A DNA stretch of 64,000 nt from Mesorhizobium ventifaucium (GTDB lineage: Bacteria; Pseudomonadota; Alphaproteobacteria; Rhizobiales; Rhizobiaceae). Shown piece by piece: positions 7,713 through 15,931 of the stretch. Below the pieces are notes generated by a model, which saw only the letters and a program-made list of their open reading frames with translations, was not told where the DNA came from and made no database searches. The stretch is from positions 1 through 64,000 of the forward strand of contig NZ_CAKXZS010000034.1 of the NCBI RefSeq assembly GCF_935822925.1, read 5' to 3'. The first letter of the stretch is position 1; each line of letters opens with the position of its first letter. The position numbers and the translations under genes were made by a program.

Positions 7713-9470
7713 ATGGCGCCTGCCCGACACCGTCGGCAACTTGCCGCGATCCTGAGCATCGACATGAGGCAGTACAGCTGGTTCATGTCGCTGGACGAGT
7801 CATCAACCCACGAAATCACCAAATCCGGTCTCCGACGCTTCGAGAAATTGCTCAAGCAGCACGCCGGTCAAATAATTGGCCATGCGGGCGACGGCATGAT
7901 TACGAAGCTGAACAGCGCAATCGACGCTGTTGAGCTCGCAGTTGGTTTCCAAGAGCATATGCAAGCCGACCCCTTGCCAATATCTGAGGTCGGGCTCGCT
8001 CGATTCAGAATTGGTATCCACGTGGCGGACGTAATCAGTGACGGCGGACGGATCCATGGCACCGGAGTCAATATCGCAAAAAGGCTGGAAAGCCTCGCAG
8101 ATCCGGGCGGCATTCTTGTTTCCCGTTCAGTTTACGATCAAGTCAAGGACAAGAACAAATACGAACTTGAATATCTCGGGCCCCTCCATCTCAAGAATAT
8201 TTCCCAATCTACCACCGCCTACCGCCTGTTCTCGAAAAAGAACGGTACAATGCTCCGGCCCACCGTTCGTGAAGCCGCAAACCCTCTACCTGTTCCTACT
8301 CGGAAGTCCATAGCCGTGCTTCCATTCAAGGATGTCAGCCCTAACCAAGATCAGGTTTATTTTTGCAGCAGCTTGAGTGACGAGGTAACATCAAATCTCG
8401 CTCGGTTCCATGACCTATTCGTGATATCGTACAGGTCGTCATCCATCTTCAAGGGTCTCGACGTTCCGGCTGAATCCATTGGGCGGGACCTTGGCGTCGA
8501 GTACATTTTGCAGGGAAGCGTAAACAAATCCGGGAACCGTCTTCGTGTTGTCAATCAACTGATCGAGACCAAGCTCGGCAGCCATGTTTGGTCTGAGCGA
8601 TTTGACAGCGATATCACGAACATTTTCGACATTCAGGACCACGTTACGCAGATGCTGTGCGTCCGCCTGGCCGTCCAAGTCGAAGGCAATGAGCTCGCTC
8701 GGAACAGAACCAAGGAAACGCAGGACCTCGAAGCTTACGGACTGATCCTTAATGCCCAAGAAAGTCTGTTTGCGTATACCAAGCAGGGCAATCAAGCGGC
8801 CAGGTCCCTCTGCGAAAGGGCCATAAGCCGGGACCCGGAGTATGCCCGTGCCTACGCAGCGCTGTCCCGAACCCACATATATGACTGGCGCTATCTATGG
8901 TCAGATAGCCCAAGCGACTCATTCGACAAGGCTCTCGAAGCAGCCAAAACTGCCGTTCGGCTGGACGAAGGCGATGCGCGCGGCTATGCCGAACTCGGCT
9001 TCGTACACCTCTGGTCGAAGGAAATAGAGGTAGCTGTTGATCTTTACAGGCGGGCTCTGCTGTTGAATCCGAACAGCGCTGATATCATGGCCGAGTTGGC
9101 GGATGCTTTGGGTTACGCCGGCCGCCTGGAGGAAGCGGAGAGCCTGATAAAGTCGGCGATGAGGCTGAATCCTTACTACCCTGACTGGTACTTGTGGTAT
9201 CTCGCCGACATTTACTATGGCATGAGGCGGTTCCGGGATGTCATCTCGTCAATTGCCAAAATGCGGGACCGCCGCGAGGGTTACCGTCTCCTGGCGGCAG
9301 CTCATGCCATGCTTGGCGAGGAGGAACAGGCGAGACTTTTTGCGGGCCAGGTTTTGCTGAGGCAGCCCAATTTTTCGGTAACCCGCTGGGTGGAAATACA
9401 ACCTGAAGCAGACACTGTCAGCAGTCAGCTTTTGGCCGAGGGACTGTTGAAAGCGGGTCTTCCCGCTTAA
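7713..9470 (+). CDS. Class III adenylate/guanylate cyclase domain–TolB-like–TPR protein
   Basis: Three-part protein of 585 residues. A class III nucleotide cyclase domain (about 1-180) has the first metal Asp in AAILSID (D17), the second in HAGDGM (D60), and transition-state Asn120 and Arg124 in GTGVNIAKRLE. The usual Asp of G-D-x-V-N is Thr117, as found in some adenylyl cyclases. A TolB/FlgO-like domain follows (RKSIAVLPFKDVSP, about 203-330, then VEYILQGSV), then several TPR-like helices to the end. ATG 7713 matches the short N-terminus of the family; ATG 7656 would add 19 residues. Cyclic nucleotide synthesis is inferred from the intact residues. It precedes the 87-aa, YcaO and TfuA genes on the same strand and may regulate or belong to that block. 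Confidence 0.85.
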   Translation: MAPARHRRQLAAILSIDMRQYSWFMSLDESSTHEITKSGLRRFEKLLKQHAGQIIGHAGDGMITKLNSAIDAVELAVGFQEHMQADPLPISEVGLARFRIGIHVADVISDGGRIHGTGVNIAKRLESLADPGGILVSRSVYDQVKDKNKYELEYLGPLHLKNISQSTTAYRLFSKKNGTMLRPTVREAANPLPVPTRKSIAVLPFKDVSPNQDQVYFCSSLSDEVTSNLARFHDLFVISYRSSSIFKGLDVPAESIGRDLGVEYILQGSVNKSGNRLRVVNQLIETKLGSHVWSERFDSDITNIFDIQDHVTQMLCVRLAVQVEGNELARNRTKETQDLEAYGLILNAQESLFAYTKQGNQAARSLCERAISRDPEYARAYAALSRTHIYDWRYLWSDSPSDSFDKALEAAKTAVRLDEGDARGYAELGFVHLWSKEIEVAVDLYRRALLLNPNSADIMAELADALGYAGRLEEAESLIKSAMRLNPYYPDWYLWYLADIYYGMRRFRDVISSIAKMRDRREGYRLLAAAHAMLGEEEQARLFAGQVLLRQPNFSVTRWVEIQPEADTVSSQLLAEGLLKAGLPA

Positions 9471-9576
9471 AGAAAATCGCGTCGAACCGTGCTTCTTCGC
9501 AAGGTGGCAATGACAAACTATTCGTGCTAGGCTTTTAGTCGTATTTGCAACTTTTGTAACCTTGGACGGGACGGTC

Positions 9577-9840
9577 ATGGCGACGAGCTACCAGAAGCCC
9601 GGAATAATCTTGATCTTTGATCAAGAGGTTTGGTATCAACCTGTAAAGCAGTACAGCGACCTCAAAGCTGAGATAGACAATATCAAGAGCGCGCTCGTCG
9701 ACCCTGCAAATCAGCAAAGAGTGCTCAAGACAGCTGTTCAATTGCAGACACTGGATGAACTTGAGCTTCTTAAGGTTGAAAAAGACGACATCCGGGATTT
9801 GTTGCTGGGCGGAGTGACGATTCGTCCTACGGGAAAGTAA
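9577..9840 (+). CDS. Unknown 87-aa protein preceding YcaO
   Basis: No family was recognised. The product begins MATSYQKPGIILIFDQEVWY, has a charged middle (DLKAEIDNIKSALVDP) and ends with an acidic helix, ELELLKVEKDDIRDLL, then LGGVTIRPTGK. There is no cysteine, signal peptide or membrane segment. ATG 9577 is chosen; an in-frame TTG at 9562 is possible. It lies 106 bases after the cyclase gene and only nine bases before the YcaO start, so it is almost certainly cotranscribed with YcaO–TfuA. It could be a leader- or recognition-type partner protein, a precursor with a very short Thr-containing tail after Gly-Gly, or the protein substrate. None of these is proven. Confidence 0.6.
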   Translation: MATSYQKPGIILIFDQEVWYQPVKQYSDLKAEIDNIKSALVDPANQQRVLKTAVQLQTLDELELLKVEKDDIRDLLLGGVTIRPTGK

Positions 9841-9849
9841 CGGCTCCCC

Positions 9850-11145
9850 TTGCTTCTCACGCGGTCTTGCTTGCGCAACGGTTTGGAAGAAGTAAGCATT
9901 GCTTCATCGGCCCTGATAGCCGGACTGTCAGCCGAGTCGCATAAGGTTTTTCGGGACGGCGGCCGACGGGCCGTTACTCCCGAACAGACGATCGCTCGGA
10001 TTTCGCCTTTCCTTGGCCAAATTGGCGTCACGCGTGTCGCTAATATCACGGGGTTGGACCGTATCGGAATCCCTGTGGTGGCCGTTTGCCGGCCAAACTC
10101 CCGCTCACTGGCGGTTTACCAAGGGAAAGGTGCCACGCTCGCTGCTGCCAGAGCGTCGGGGCTGATGGAGTCCCTTGAGCGCTACCACGCCGAGTTTGCC
10201 CGGGTACCAGAGTTGGTCGCGTCCTATGAATCCATTCGCAAATCGGCAAGTGCCGTGGATGTGAAGAAGCTGCCCAAAAGAGAAGGTTCGACCTTTCATG
10301 CGGACCTCCGACGAGGCTGGATTCAGGGTATAAATTTGTTGGACCGAATGCCTGTTTGGGTTCCGCACGAGATTGTACACTACGCAACAGCAGGCGAGTT
10401 TGGCGAAGATCGATACTTTCAGACCAGCAGCACAGGGCTTGCGGCGGGAAACAGCTATTCAGAAGCCGTCTTGCACGGCATGTGCGAGGCGATAGAGCGC
10501 GACTGCTCGACACTTTGGCGGTTGCGCAATCCTGCTGTGCAGCAACTGTCACGCATTGACTTGGCCTCAGTCAGCGATCCGCGCTGCTTGACTCTGATCG
10601 AAAAGCTCAAAGCAGCCGGATTGGGGGTCGCTGCGTGGGAAACCACCACCGAAATCGGAGTAGCTAGTTTCGTTTGCCGTATCGCGGAGCCCGAAAGCTC
10701 GGGTCCGTCGCCTTATGAATTCACCGATGCTGCCGGCTGCCATCCCTCTAAAGAGGTTGCGCTGGCACGAGCCATACTGGAAGCGGCCCAAGGACGGGCA
10801 ACGGCAATCTCGGGAGCGCGCGACGATTTATTTGACGATTATTATGAACCCGTGGGCCGGGCTTTGGCCGAAAAGCTTCACAACGACTTGCTTTCAGGTC
10901 AATGTTTCAGGTCTTTTCAACACACTCCATCATTTGACGGCGACATAATCGAATCCGACGTCTCCTACGTCCTCGGGAAGCTTGCAGCGGCCGGCATTCA
11001 GGACGTTGTTGCAGTTTGCCTGACGAGGAGCGACTTCCGGATACCGGTCGTCCGCATCATCATCCCCGAACTGGAAGACGGTGAGCTCAACGACTGCTAT
11101 TCACCACGCGGCCGCGCGATTCGCGCCTATAGGGGGAGGTCGTGA
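9850..11145 (+). CDS. YcaO family ATP-dependent cyclodehydratase/thioamidation protein
   Basis: YcaO protein of 431 residues. The family uses ATP to activate peptide backbone amides, making azolines or, with TfuA, thioamides. The ATP/Mg-binding elements are visible: ASGLMESLERYHAE (residues 102-115, Ser103, Glu107, Glu110), NSYSEAVLHGMCEAIERD (201-218), and ALARAILEAAQGRATAISG further on. The C-terminus ends RAIRAYRGRS rather than the Pro-rich tail of azoline-forming members, which agrees with a TfuA-partnered type. The TTG start at 9850 is the best available. Its stop overlaps the GTG of tfuA (GTGA), so the two are coupled. The substrate is unknown; the 87-aa upstream protein is the nearest candidate. 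Confidence 0.9.
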   Translation: MLLTRSCLRNGLEEVSIASSALIAGLSAESHKVFRDGGRRAVTPEQTIARISPFLGQIGVTRVANITGLDRIGIPVVAVCRPNSRSLAVYQGKGATLAAARASGLMESLERYHAEFARVPELVASYESIRKSASAVDVKKLPKREGSTFHADLRRGWIQGINLLDRMPVWVPHEIVHYATAGEFGEDRYFQTSSTGLAAGNSYSEAVLHGMCEAIERDCSTLWRLRNPAVQQLSRIDLASVSDPRCLTLIEKLKAAGLGVAAWETTTEIGVASFVCRIAEPESSGPSPYEFTDAAGCHPSKEVALARAILEAAQGRATAISGARDDLFDDYYEPVGRALAEKLHNDLLSGQCFRSFQHTPSFDGDIIESDVSYVLGKLAAAGIQDVVAVCLTRSDFRIPVVRIIIPELEDGELNDCYSPRGRAIRAYRGRS

Positions 11146-11882
11146 AGCCGGTCGTCTTTGTGGGGCCCACCGTGGACGTCCGGACCGCCCTCGCCCTATT
11201 GAAAGCAGAATACAGGTCCCCCGCCCGGCAGGGGGACATCCTGCGCAGTGTTCTGGACGGTGTCCCGGCCATCGGCCTGATAGACGGCTATTTTGAGCGT
11301 GTTCCCTCAGTCTGGCACAAGGAGATTCTTGTCGCCCTCGCCAGGGGCACTCATGTTTACGGTTCTTCAAGCATGGGGGCGCTCCGGGCTTCGGAGCTTC
11401 ACAGTTTTGGCATGAGAGGCGTTGGTAAGGTCTTCCAAAGCTACCAAGAAGGGAGAATCGAGGACGACGACGAAGTCGCTATTCAGCACGCACCGCCAGA
11501 ACTCGGCTACGCCCCATTGTCAGAAGCCATGGTCAACATCAGGGCGACTCTGACGGCAGCATTGGAGGCAAAGGTTATAGGAGCGGCCTTGGCCGCCAGC
11601 CTCACTCGAATTGCGAAGCAAACCCATTACAAGAACAGGTCATATGAGAACCTTATCCGGCATGGAAGGGAGAACGGTCTCAGTATTGACTGTCTGTCGC
11701 GGTTTGAGTCGTGGCTCGGAAATGGGAAGGTGGATCAAAAGAGATTGGATGCCTTGGAATTGCTGAAAGAAATGGCGAAAGACCAAAAACGCGACTTCCG
11801 CGTCCGCTCACTGCCGCCAGTTGTGGTTGAAAGAAGTCTCTCGTGCCAAACGCTGCTCGAGTCGCTTGGAAAGAGGAATTAG
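11142..11882 (+). CDS. TfuA-like protein
   Basis: A 246-residue TfuA-family protein. The family is named from the trifolitoxin locus of Rhizobium and works with YcaO proteins; in methanogens the pair thioamidates a glycine of methyl-CoM reductase. Seen here are VVFVGPTVDVR at the N-terminus, VPAIGLIDGYFERVPSVWHK, and the strongly conserved YGSSSMGALRASELHSFGM. The GTG start overlaps the YcaO stop by four bases. The 3' end is directly followed by a decayed IS5-type transposase, but the reading frame appears complete. TfuA is thought to deliver or recruit sulfide for thioamidation; that role is known for the family and inferred here. Confidence 0.9.
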   Translation: MKPVVFVGPTVDVRTALALLKAEYRSPARQGDILRSVLDGVPAIGLIDGYFERVPSVWHKEILVALARGTHVYGSSSMGALRASELHSFGMRGVGKVFQSYQEGRIEDDDEVAIQHAPPELGYAPLSEAMVNIRATLTAALEAKVIGAALAASLTRIAKQTHYKNRSYENLIRHGRENGLSIDCLSRFESWLGNGKVDQKRLDALELLKEMAKDQKRDFRVRSLPPVVVERSLSCQTLLESLGKRN

Positions 11883-11889
11883 TCGGCCG

Positions 11890-12325
11890 TGGACAAAGCC
11901 GGCGGCGGCCAAGATGGCGTTGACGGCGTCCCTGCTTGCCGGCGAGATAGCTGCGGCCCATCCGGTGCTCGGCCTTGATGTGGCTCGATCGCTGAGCGGC
12001 GGCGCATCTGGCGCTTGATGGCTGGGGTGATACGGCGTTTCTAGCCGCTGGTGAAAACCCTGAACTTGTGGCTCTCCGGTGCGTTGTGGCCGCGAATAGC
12101 CGGCGTCGGCGAGAACGCGGCTGATCTCGTTGCCGATGGTCTTTTCCATGTCAGGAATGATCGCTGCGAGCGTGTGGCCGTCATAGGGATTGCCGGGCAG
12201 TGCTTTCGCGTGCAGGGCGAACTGGCCGCCTTTTGAGCGCTGCAGCGAGTAGCCAGCGAGACCTTCACCCCAAACTCGTAGGGCGCATGCTCAATCCTTG
12301 CCGTTCACTGGATCAGGGCCGGTCG
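11890..12325 (-). pseudogene. IS5-type transposase, C-terminal relic with several frameshifts
   Basis: Pieces of a DDE transposase are spread over all three minus-strand frames: EHAPYEFGVKVSLAT, then GGQFALHAKALPGNPYDGHT, then IPDMEKTIGNEISRVLADAG, then RGHNAPESHKFRVFTSG, KRQMRRRSAIEP and DAVNAILAAAGF. In order they match the C-terminal half of IS5-family transposases. At least three indels and an in-frame stop show the element is dead, and no clear terminal repeats were found. It lies immediately beyond the tfuA stop. Confidence 0.75.
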
Positions 12326-12495
12326 ATCGTCACATCGGTGACGTCGATGGTGATTGGCAGCAATGGGCATGGCCAGGCGTCCGAAACAATCTACCACCGT
12401 CGTCGCAATTTCTTCGGCACGGCAGCAGCTTCGTGACGGCATCGCTTCAAAAACAGGGCGCCACTGCTGGCGCAAGGAACAAGAGGACAAACGAC

Positions 12496-12594
12496 ATGGG
12501 TATTTCCGCGAACGGGACAGCTCTCGTGACAAGCGCGTCCTCAGGCATCGGCGCGATTTACGCCGATCGGCTGGCGCGCCGAGGTGATGATCTG
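12496..12594 (+). pseudogene. Short-chain dehydrogenase, N-terminal fragment
   Basis: The first 33 codons read MGISANGTALVTSASSGIGA then DRLARRGDDL, the Rossmann dinucleotide-binding start of an SDR enzyme (the S-x-x-S-G-I-G loop corresponding to T-G-x-x-x-G-I-G). After this the frame loses family resemblance and stops at 12723. It is a 5' gene fragment left among transposase debris. Confidence 0.55.
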
Positions 12595-12847
12595 TTCAGC
12601 AAGAACTGTCGAGCGCGCTCTGTCGCAAGCTGGCAGATTGCTCTCACCACAGGAGAGCATTCAAGGGGTGACGGGTCAGCTAGCAGTCGGGCCCGTTCCA
12701 GAAGTTCCTGCGCGAGTGCCTAGGACACATTATCTACACGTAATATATAACCTAGCCGATTTCGAAGAAATGGGACATAGTTGAGGAGCATATGATCTCT
12801 TGTTCATGAATCCGGGCGAGTCGCCCGCCAGCGATTGGAGATATGTC
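12595..12847. other. Gene-free stretch after SDR fragment
   Basis: Nothing recognisable. The last 100 bases are AT-rich (around 12726-12760) and probably hold the promoter for the small genes that follow. Confidence 0.4.
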
Positions 12848-13219
12848 ATGGCAGCCAATTGGGATCCTATTCAGACTCTTAACTCCGGCCGGGTCGAGTG
12901 GCCGAAGGGTGATATCGATATCACAGACCTCCCCGCAGGCAATTTTGTCCCCAGGTGGGTCGACGCCTGGGTTGTGCAGGGGGGAGGCATGGGCGCAGGA
13001 CAGATCTTGGAGGGCCCAAGTCAAAGCACTAGCCACAGCTCATATTGGTCACCTTGGGTGCCGCCGTATAATCGCTGGACTGCAGACACGGCGGGGTGGG
13101 TAATGGGAACCTTCCAGGCCGGGCAGCCGGCATTGGGAATCTCGGTCCTGGCGTGGCGCGATAGCAACACAGGGACTAATCTGTACGAATGGTGGTTTGA
13201 CTTTATCGTTCTTCAGTAG
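12848..13219 (+). CDS. Unknown 123-aa Trp-rich protein
   Basis: No family was recognised. The product starts MAANWDPIQTLNSGRVEWPK and is rich in Trp, Gly and Ser. Residues around 41-58 read VPRWVDAWVVQGGGMGAG, and a later segment reads YSWPWVPPYNRW-like (SYWSPWVPPYNRW). There is no signal peptide or membrane span. ATG 12848 is preceded by GGAG at seven bases, better than upstream starts. The segment VDAWVVQGGG resembles LDIWVLQPGG in the 46-aa ORF upstream of the peroxidase, which suggests a shared small family. A 58-aa gene follows 41 bases later, probably in the same operon. The fold may be a beta-sandwich, which is only a guess. Confidence 0.65.
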   Translation: MAANWDPIQTLNSGRVEWPKGDIDITDLPAGNFVPRWVDAWVVQGGGMGAGQILEGPSQSTSHSSYWSPWVPPYNRWTADTAGWVMGTFQAGQPALGISVLAWRDSNTGTNLYEWWFDFIVLQ

Positions 13220-13260
13220 CGCTCGGTGACTGCCGGGCGGGGCACAAATGGAGGAATGAA

Positions 13261-13437
13261 ATGGCCATCATCACCGACGAATTTATCAAGAATTTCCAGA
13301 ATCAGATCTATGCCCTTAAGAGCTTGGAGAAGAAGATCCAGGATGCGATCGTAAGAGGCAACTACGAGCTCGAGCAACTGAACAAAAACAAAGGGGAACC
13401 TGTGGAGAAGGTCTTTCGTGTCCCGCCAAAGAAATAA
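13261..13437 (+). CDS. Unknown 58-aa charged small protein
   Basis: This short gene encodes MAIITDEFIKNFQNQIYALK, then a Lys/Glu-rich helix (SLEKKIQDAIVRGNYELEQL) and a basic tail VFRVPPKK. A strong ribosome-binding site (GGAGGAATGAA) sits directly before the ATG, the best evidence that it is translated. It is probably one long alpha helix or coiled coil with a basic end. It follows the 123-aa protein by 41 bases. No known family or function can be assigned. Confidence 0.6.
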   Translation: MAIITDEFIKNFQNQIYALKSLEKKIQDAIVRGNYELEQLNKNKGEPVEKVFRVPPKK

Positions 13438-13486
13438 GTCCGGCGGCTCAGGGCAGTGGTGGCCAGGATCGCTCGGTAGAAGCGAC

Positions 13487-13797
13487 CTAAAGGCAGCAGC
13501 TTTCAGCTCCCTCGGGACAGCCGCAGCTGGTTTCGCGGGTGGTCGCGTGCGTCGTCATGGACGATAGAACTTCGCGCACCGCCGTTTTTGGACGGTAGCG
13601 GGGCTTGAGTTCACAACCTTGGCAGTCTCGTTTGCTGGCCCGATATTTCCGGTTTCCACTGGCATTGTCGGAACGCGGGTAGTTGCGACGATACTGCATG
13701 TGCTGCTGCTCGCCAGCGGGACAGGTAAACTGGTTCTGGACCGGATCGAAGATGAAGTCAGCACGGCTGAAGGTCCCGTCATCGGCGTTCGCAACGC
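13487..13797 (-). pseudogene. IS1182-type transposase, C-terminal relic
   Basis: One minus-strand frame reads NADDGTFSRADFIFDPVQNQ, FTCPAGEQQHMQYRRNYPR, then KYRASKRDCQGCELKPRYRP and VREVLSSMTTHATTRE before a stop. The segments D-P-x-x-x-x-x-x-C-P-A-G and K-Y-R-A-S-x-x-D-C-x-x-C-x-L-K-P-R are characteristic of the zinc-knuckle-like region of IS1182-family transposases. The catalytic domain is missing. The fragment begins within a few bases of the peroxidase stop codon. Confidence 0.75.
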
Positions 13798-13802
13798 GAT
13801 TT

Positions 13803-15647
13803 CTATGGTTGCGTTACCCCGGCGAACGCCATCAGATCGGCCACCGTGAAGTTCCCAGGCGTGGACGAAGGAAGGATAGGTGTGAACCCACCGGCGACGT
13901 TCAGATAGGATGACGCATCTCGCTTCAAAATCCTGACAAACGTCTCCGCCACGATCCTGCCGCCGACCGGGCCCAACTGATTTCCGCCGGCGAGGACCGC
14001 AGCCTCGCGAAGGACGTAATACCACAGTGGCGTCTTGTTCAGCAGTAAACCGCCGCTGGAATTCAGCACAGCCATTTCGGCCGCCGAAACCCCAGATGTC
14101 AACTGCGCCGCGGTCATCGGCGCGATGCCGAATGAGTTGGCCATGCCCTGTCCACTCGGCAGACCGAGAGCTAGAGCGCGCCGGAGGTTTCGCGTTGCCA
14201 GAATCGCCATTATTCCAGAGAATCCGGGCAACGATTCCAATCCGTTAGCCATGAAGCTATCGATTTTCCGGGCCTTGTTGTGAACCGGTACTGGCACTCC
14301 GGTGTCAAAGAACGCGTTGAAGTCAACGACCCAGGTGGAAAAGACCGGCAGCCGTGGATCGCGATTGAACTCAAACACCTTTCCAAGTGTGGCTTCCGGG
14401 AAGTTGAAATTCACCCAGTACGTATCACGGATCATACTGTGGCCGAACCGGTACGCTGCCACGGCGAACTCGACGGGCATTCGGAACGAGCTACCGATGG
14501 GAGCAGATACGCTCGCCATCGCGTTGTTCACGGCAGCCACTCCGCAGATTTTTTCCAGAAAGTCATGCACCACGGCCCATTGGTAGTGATGGGTCACGAT
14601 TCGTTTGGCCTCTGCGAAGATGTCGCCCGCAAACGCTACTGCCACCAGCAGATCAACGACGGCGTTATGGAAACGCAGCATAGCGTGCTGGAACTGTACG
14701 ATGATCAGATTTTCGTCGTTGCGCGGATCGCCGATCGCAGCAGTATTCGTACCCTGCATGCGGGGCACATCCCAACTCGTCTGCTGGACCATGCCCGATT
14801 TGTCACCGTTGTTGCTGGGGCCGCCCGGGCCAATAGGAGTGTTCGAGCCCCTATGCAGCTTGATTGCGGTAGCTGGACCACATGTAGGAAAAACGTAGAG
14901 AAATGGATCTAAGCCAGGCCCACGGCCGTAAACGGACTCCAGATCGAGCGCCGGGCTTCGCATGTTACTGATTGTATTTGCATCGGTAGCGGCGTCGAGA
15001 GTCGACGAGACGTCGAACGTGATGTCATGGTCCACAAACTGACCAAAATAAGTGAAGCCTGCTGGTATCGAAGACACGCCCGCATCAGCGGGATCGTGAG
15101 ACGCAGGATTAGGATCACGGCCGGGGTCTCCCATCATGTTACCGAGTTGGCCCAGAAGTGCTTGCGTCGCGACATTGAATGGCAACTTCGTTGCCGCACG
15201 GGTGGCCGCGGACGACATGTATCCGAAGCGATCTGCACAGGCAGAACTCAGCCAGGGAAACGGGAACCAGTAGAGCGGAATTTTAACGCCGTGAAAACGT
15301 CGAATCCCTGGCTTTAGTGCGAGGATAGACTCTTTGACGTCTTCCGGTAACTTCTCCACGGGAAGGTCCGCCGGCTTGATGCGATTCGCGCTGGCCAACA
15401 GTTGCTCCAGCGAAACGGTGGGTCTCAGATTCGTCTCGGTCACGCGCTTTCGCAACTCCGACAGCACGATCGGCTTTGGGTTAACGAATCCTGTAGGAAT
15501 CGATGTCTTCTTGAGAAATTCGCGGACTGGCTCGGCAATTTCGGAAGTTGCGGCTGGGTTCGCTGTCTCAGCTTTTCGCTTTGTAGGCTTCGTCGCACCG
15601 AGTCGCTTGGGTGTCTGTTTCGCTGGGGCTTTCTTTTTCGTGACCAT
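13803..15647 (-). CDS. Animal-type heme peroxidase family protein
   Basis: A 614-residue member of the peroxidase–cyclooxygenase (animal heme peroxidase) superfamily. The distal motif TYFGQFVDHDITFD holds the distal His207 and the Asp208 that in relatives is esterified to heme. The proximal His is in AYRFGHSMIRDTYW. The N-terminal 35 residues are Lys/Pro/Ala-rich with no obvious signal peptide, although some bacterial relatives are exported by other routes. ATG 15647 has AGAGG nearby. A 46-aa ORF lies 73 bases upstream on the same strand. Oxidation of halides or phenolics with H2O2 is the family activity; the substrate here is unknown. An IS1182 relic lies directly downstream. Confidence 0.88.
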   Translation of the reverse strand: MVTKKKAPAKQTPKRLGATKPTKRKAETANPAATSEIAEPVREFLKKTSIPTGFVNPKPIVLSELRKRVTETNLRPTVSLEQLLASANRIKPADLPVEKLPEDVKESILALKPGIRRFHGVKIPLYWFPFPWLSSACADRFGYMSSAATRAATKLPFNVATQALLGQLGNMMGDPGRDPNPASHDPADAGVSSIPAGFTYFGQFVDHDITFDVSSTLDAATDANTISNMRSPALDLESVYGRGPGLDPFLYVFPTCGPATAIKLHRGSNTPIGPGGPSNNGDKSGMVQQTSWDVPRMQGTNTAAIGDPRNDENLIIVQFQHAMLRFHNAVVDLLVAVAFAGDIFAEAKRIVTHHYQWAVVHDFLEKICGVAAVNNAMASVSAPIGSSFRMPVEFAVAAYRFGHSMIRDTYWVNFNFPEATLGKVFEFNRDPRLPVFSTWVVDFNAFFDTGVPVPVHNKARKIDSFMANGLESLPGFSGIMAILATRNLRRALALGLPSGQGMANSFGIAPMTAAQLTSGVSAAEMAVLNSSGGLLLNKTPLWYYVLREAAVLAGGNQLGPVGGRIVAETFVRILKRDASSYLNVAGGFTPILPSSTPGNFTVADLMAFAGVTQP

Positions 15648-15720
15648 GCTTGACCTCTGAAAATGATTTCAGGACGTAGCACCCTCACCCGATGGGAAAG
15701 GAGCCTTCAACAAGTTGGGA

Positions 15721-15861
15721 TTAAGCAGAAAGGCCCATGCAGGTGCCACCCGGCTGGAGGACCCAAATGTCGAGCCTCAGCACTGTCTCGCCCGGTCCAG
15801 CTCTAGGGGCCAGCGGTGAGACATATTTATGCTCGTCGATCGTATCGAAGTTCGGTGGCAT
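15721..15861 (-). CDS. Unknown 46-aa protein upstream of peroxidase
   Basis: The frame reads MPPNFDTIDEHKYVSPLAPR, then AGPGETVLRLDIWVLQPGG and TCMGLSA. The start has an excellent Shine-Dalgarno sequence (GGAGGTGATGTG). It precedes the peroxidase gene by 73 bases on the same strand, so they are likely cotranscribed. LDIWVLQPGG resembles VDAWVVQGGG in the 123-aa protein about 2.7 kb away. It may be a small accessory or maturation protein for the peroxidase, or a truncated copy of a longer gene. Function is unknown. Confidence 0.55.
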   Translation of the reverse strand: MPPNFDTIDEHKYVSPLAPRAGPGETVLRLDIWVLQPGGTCMGLSA

Positions 15862-15931
15862 CACATCACCTCCGATCCAGAGCGGTTCACAAGGAGGTGC
15901 GGGCGGTGCCCCTTGCCGCCTCCCTACGGTG

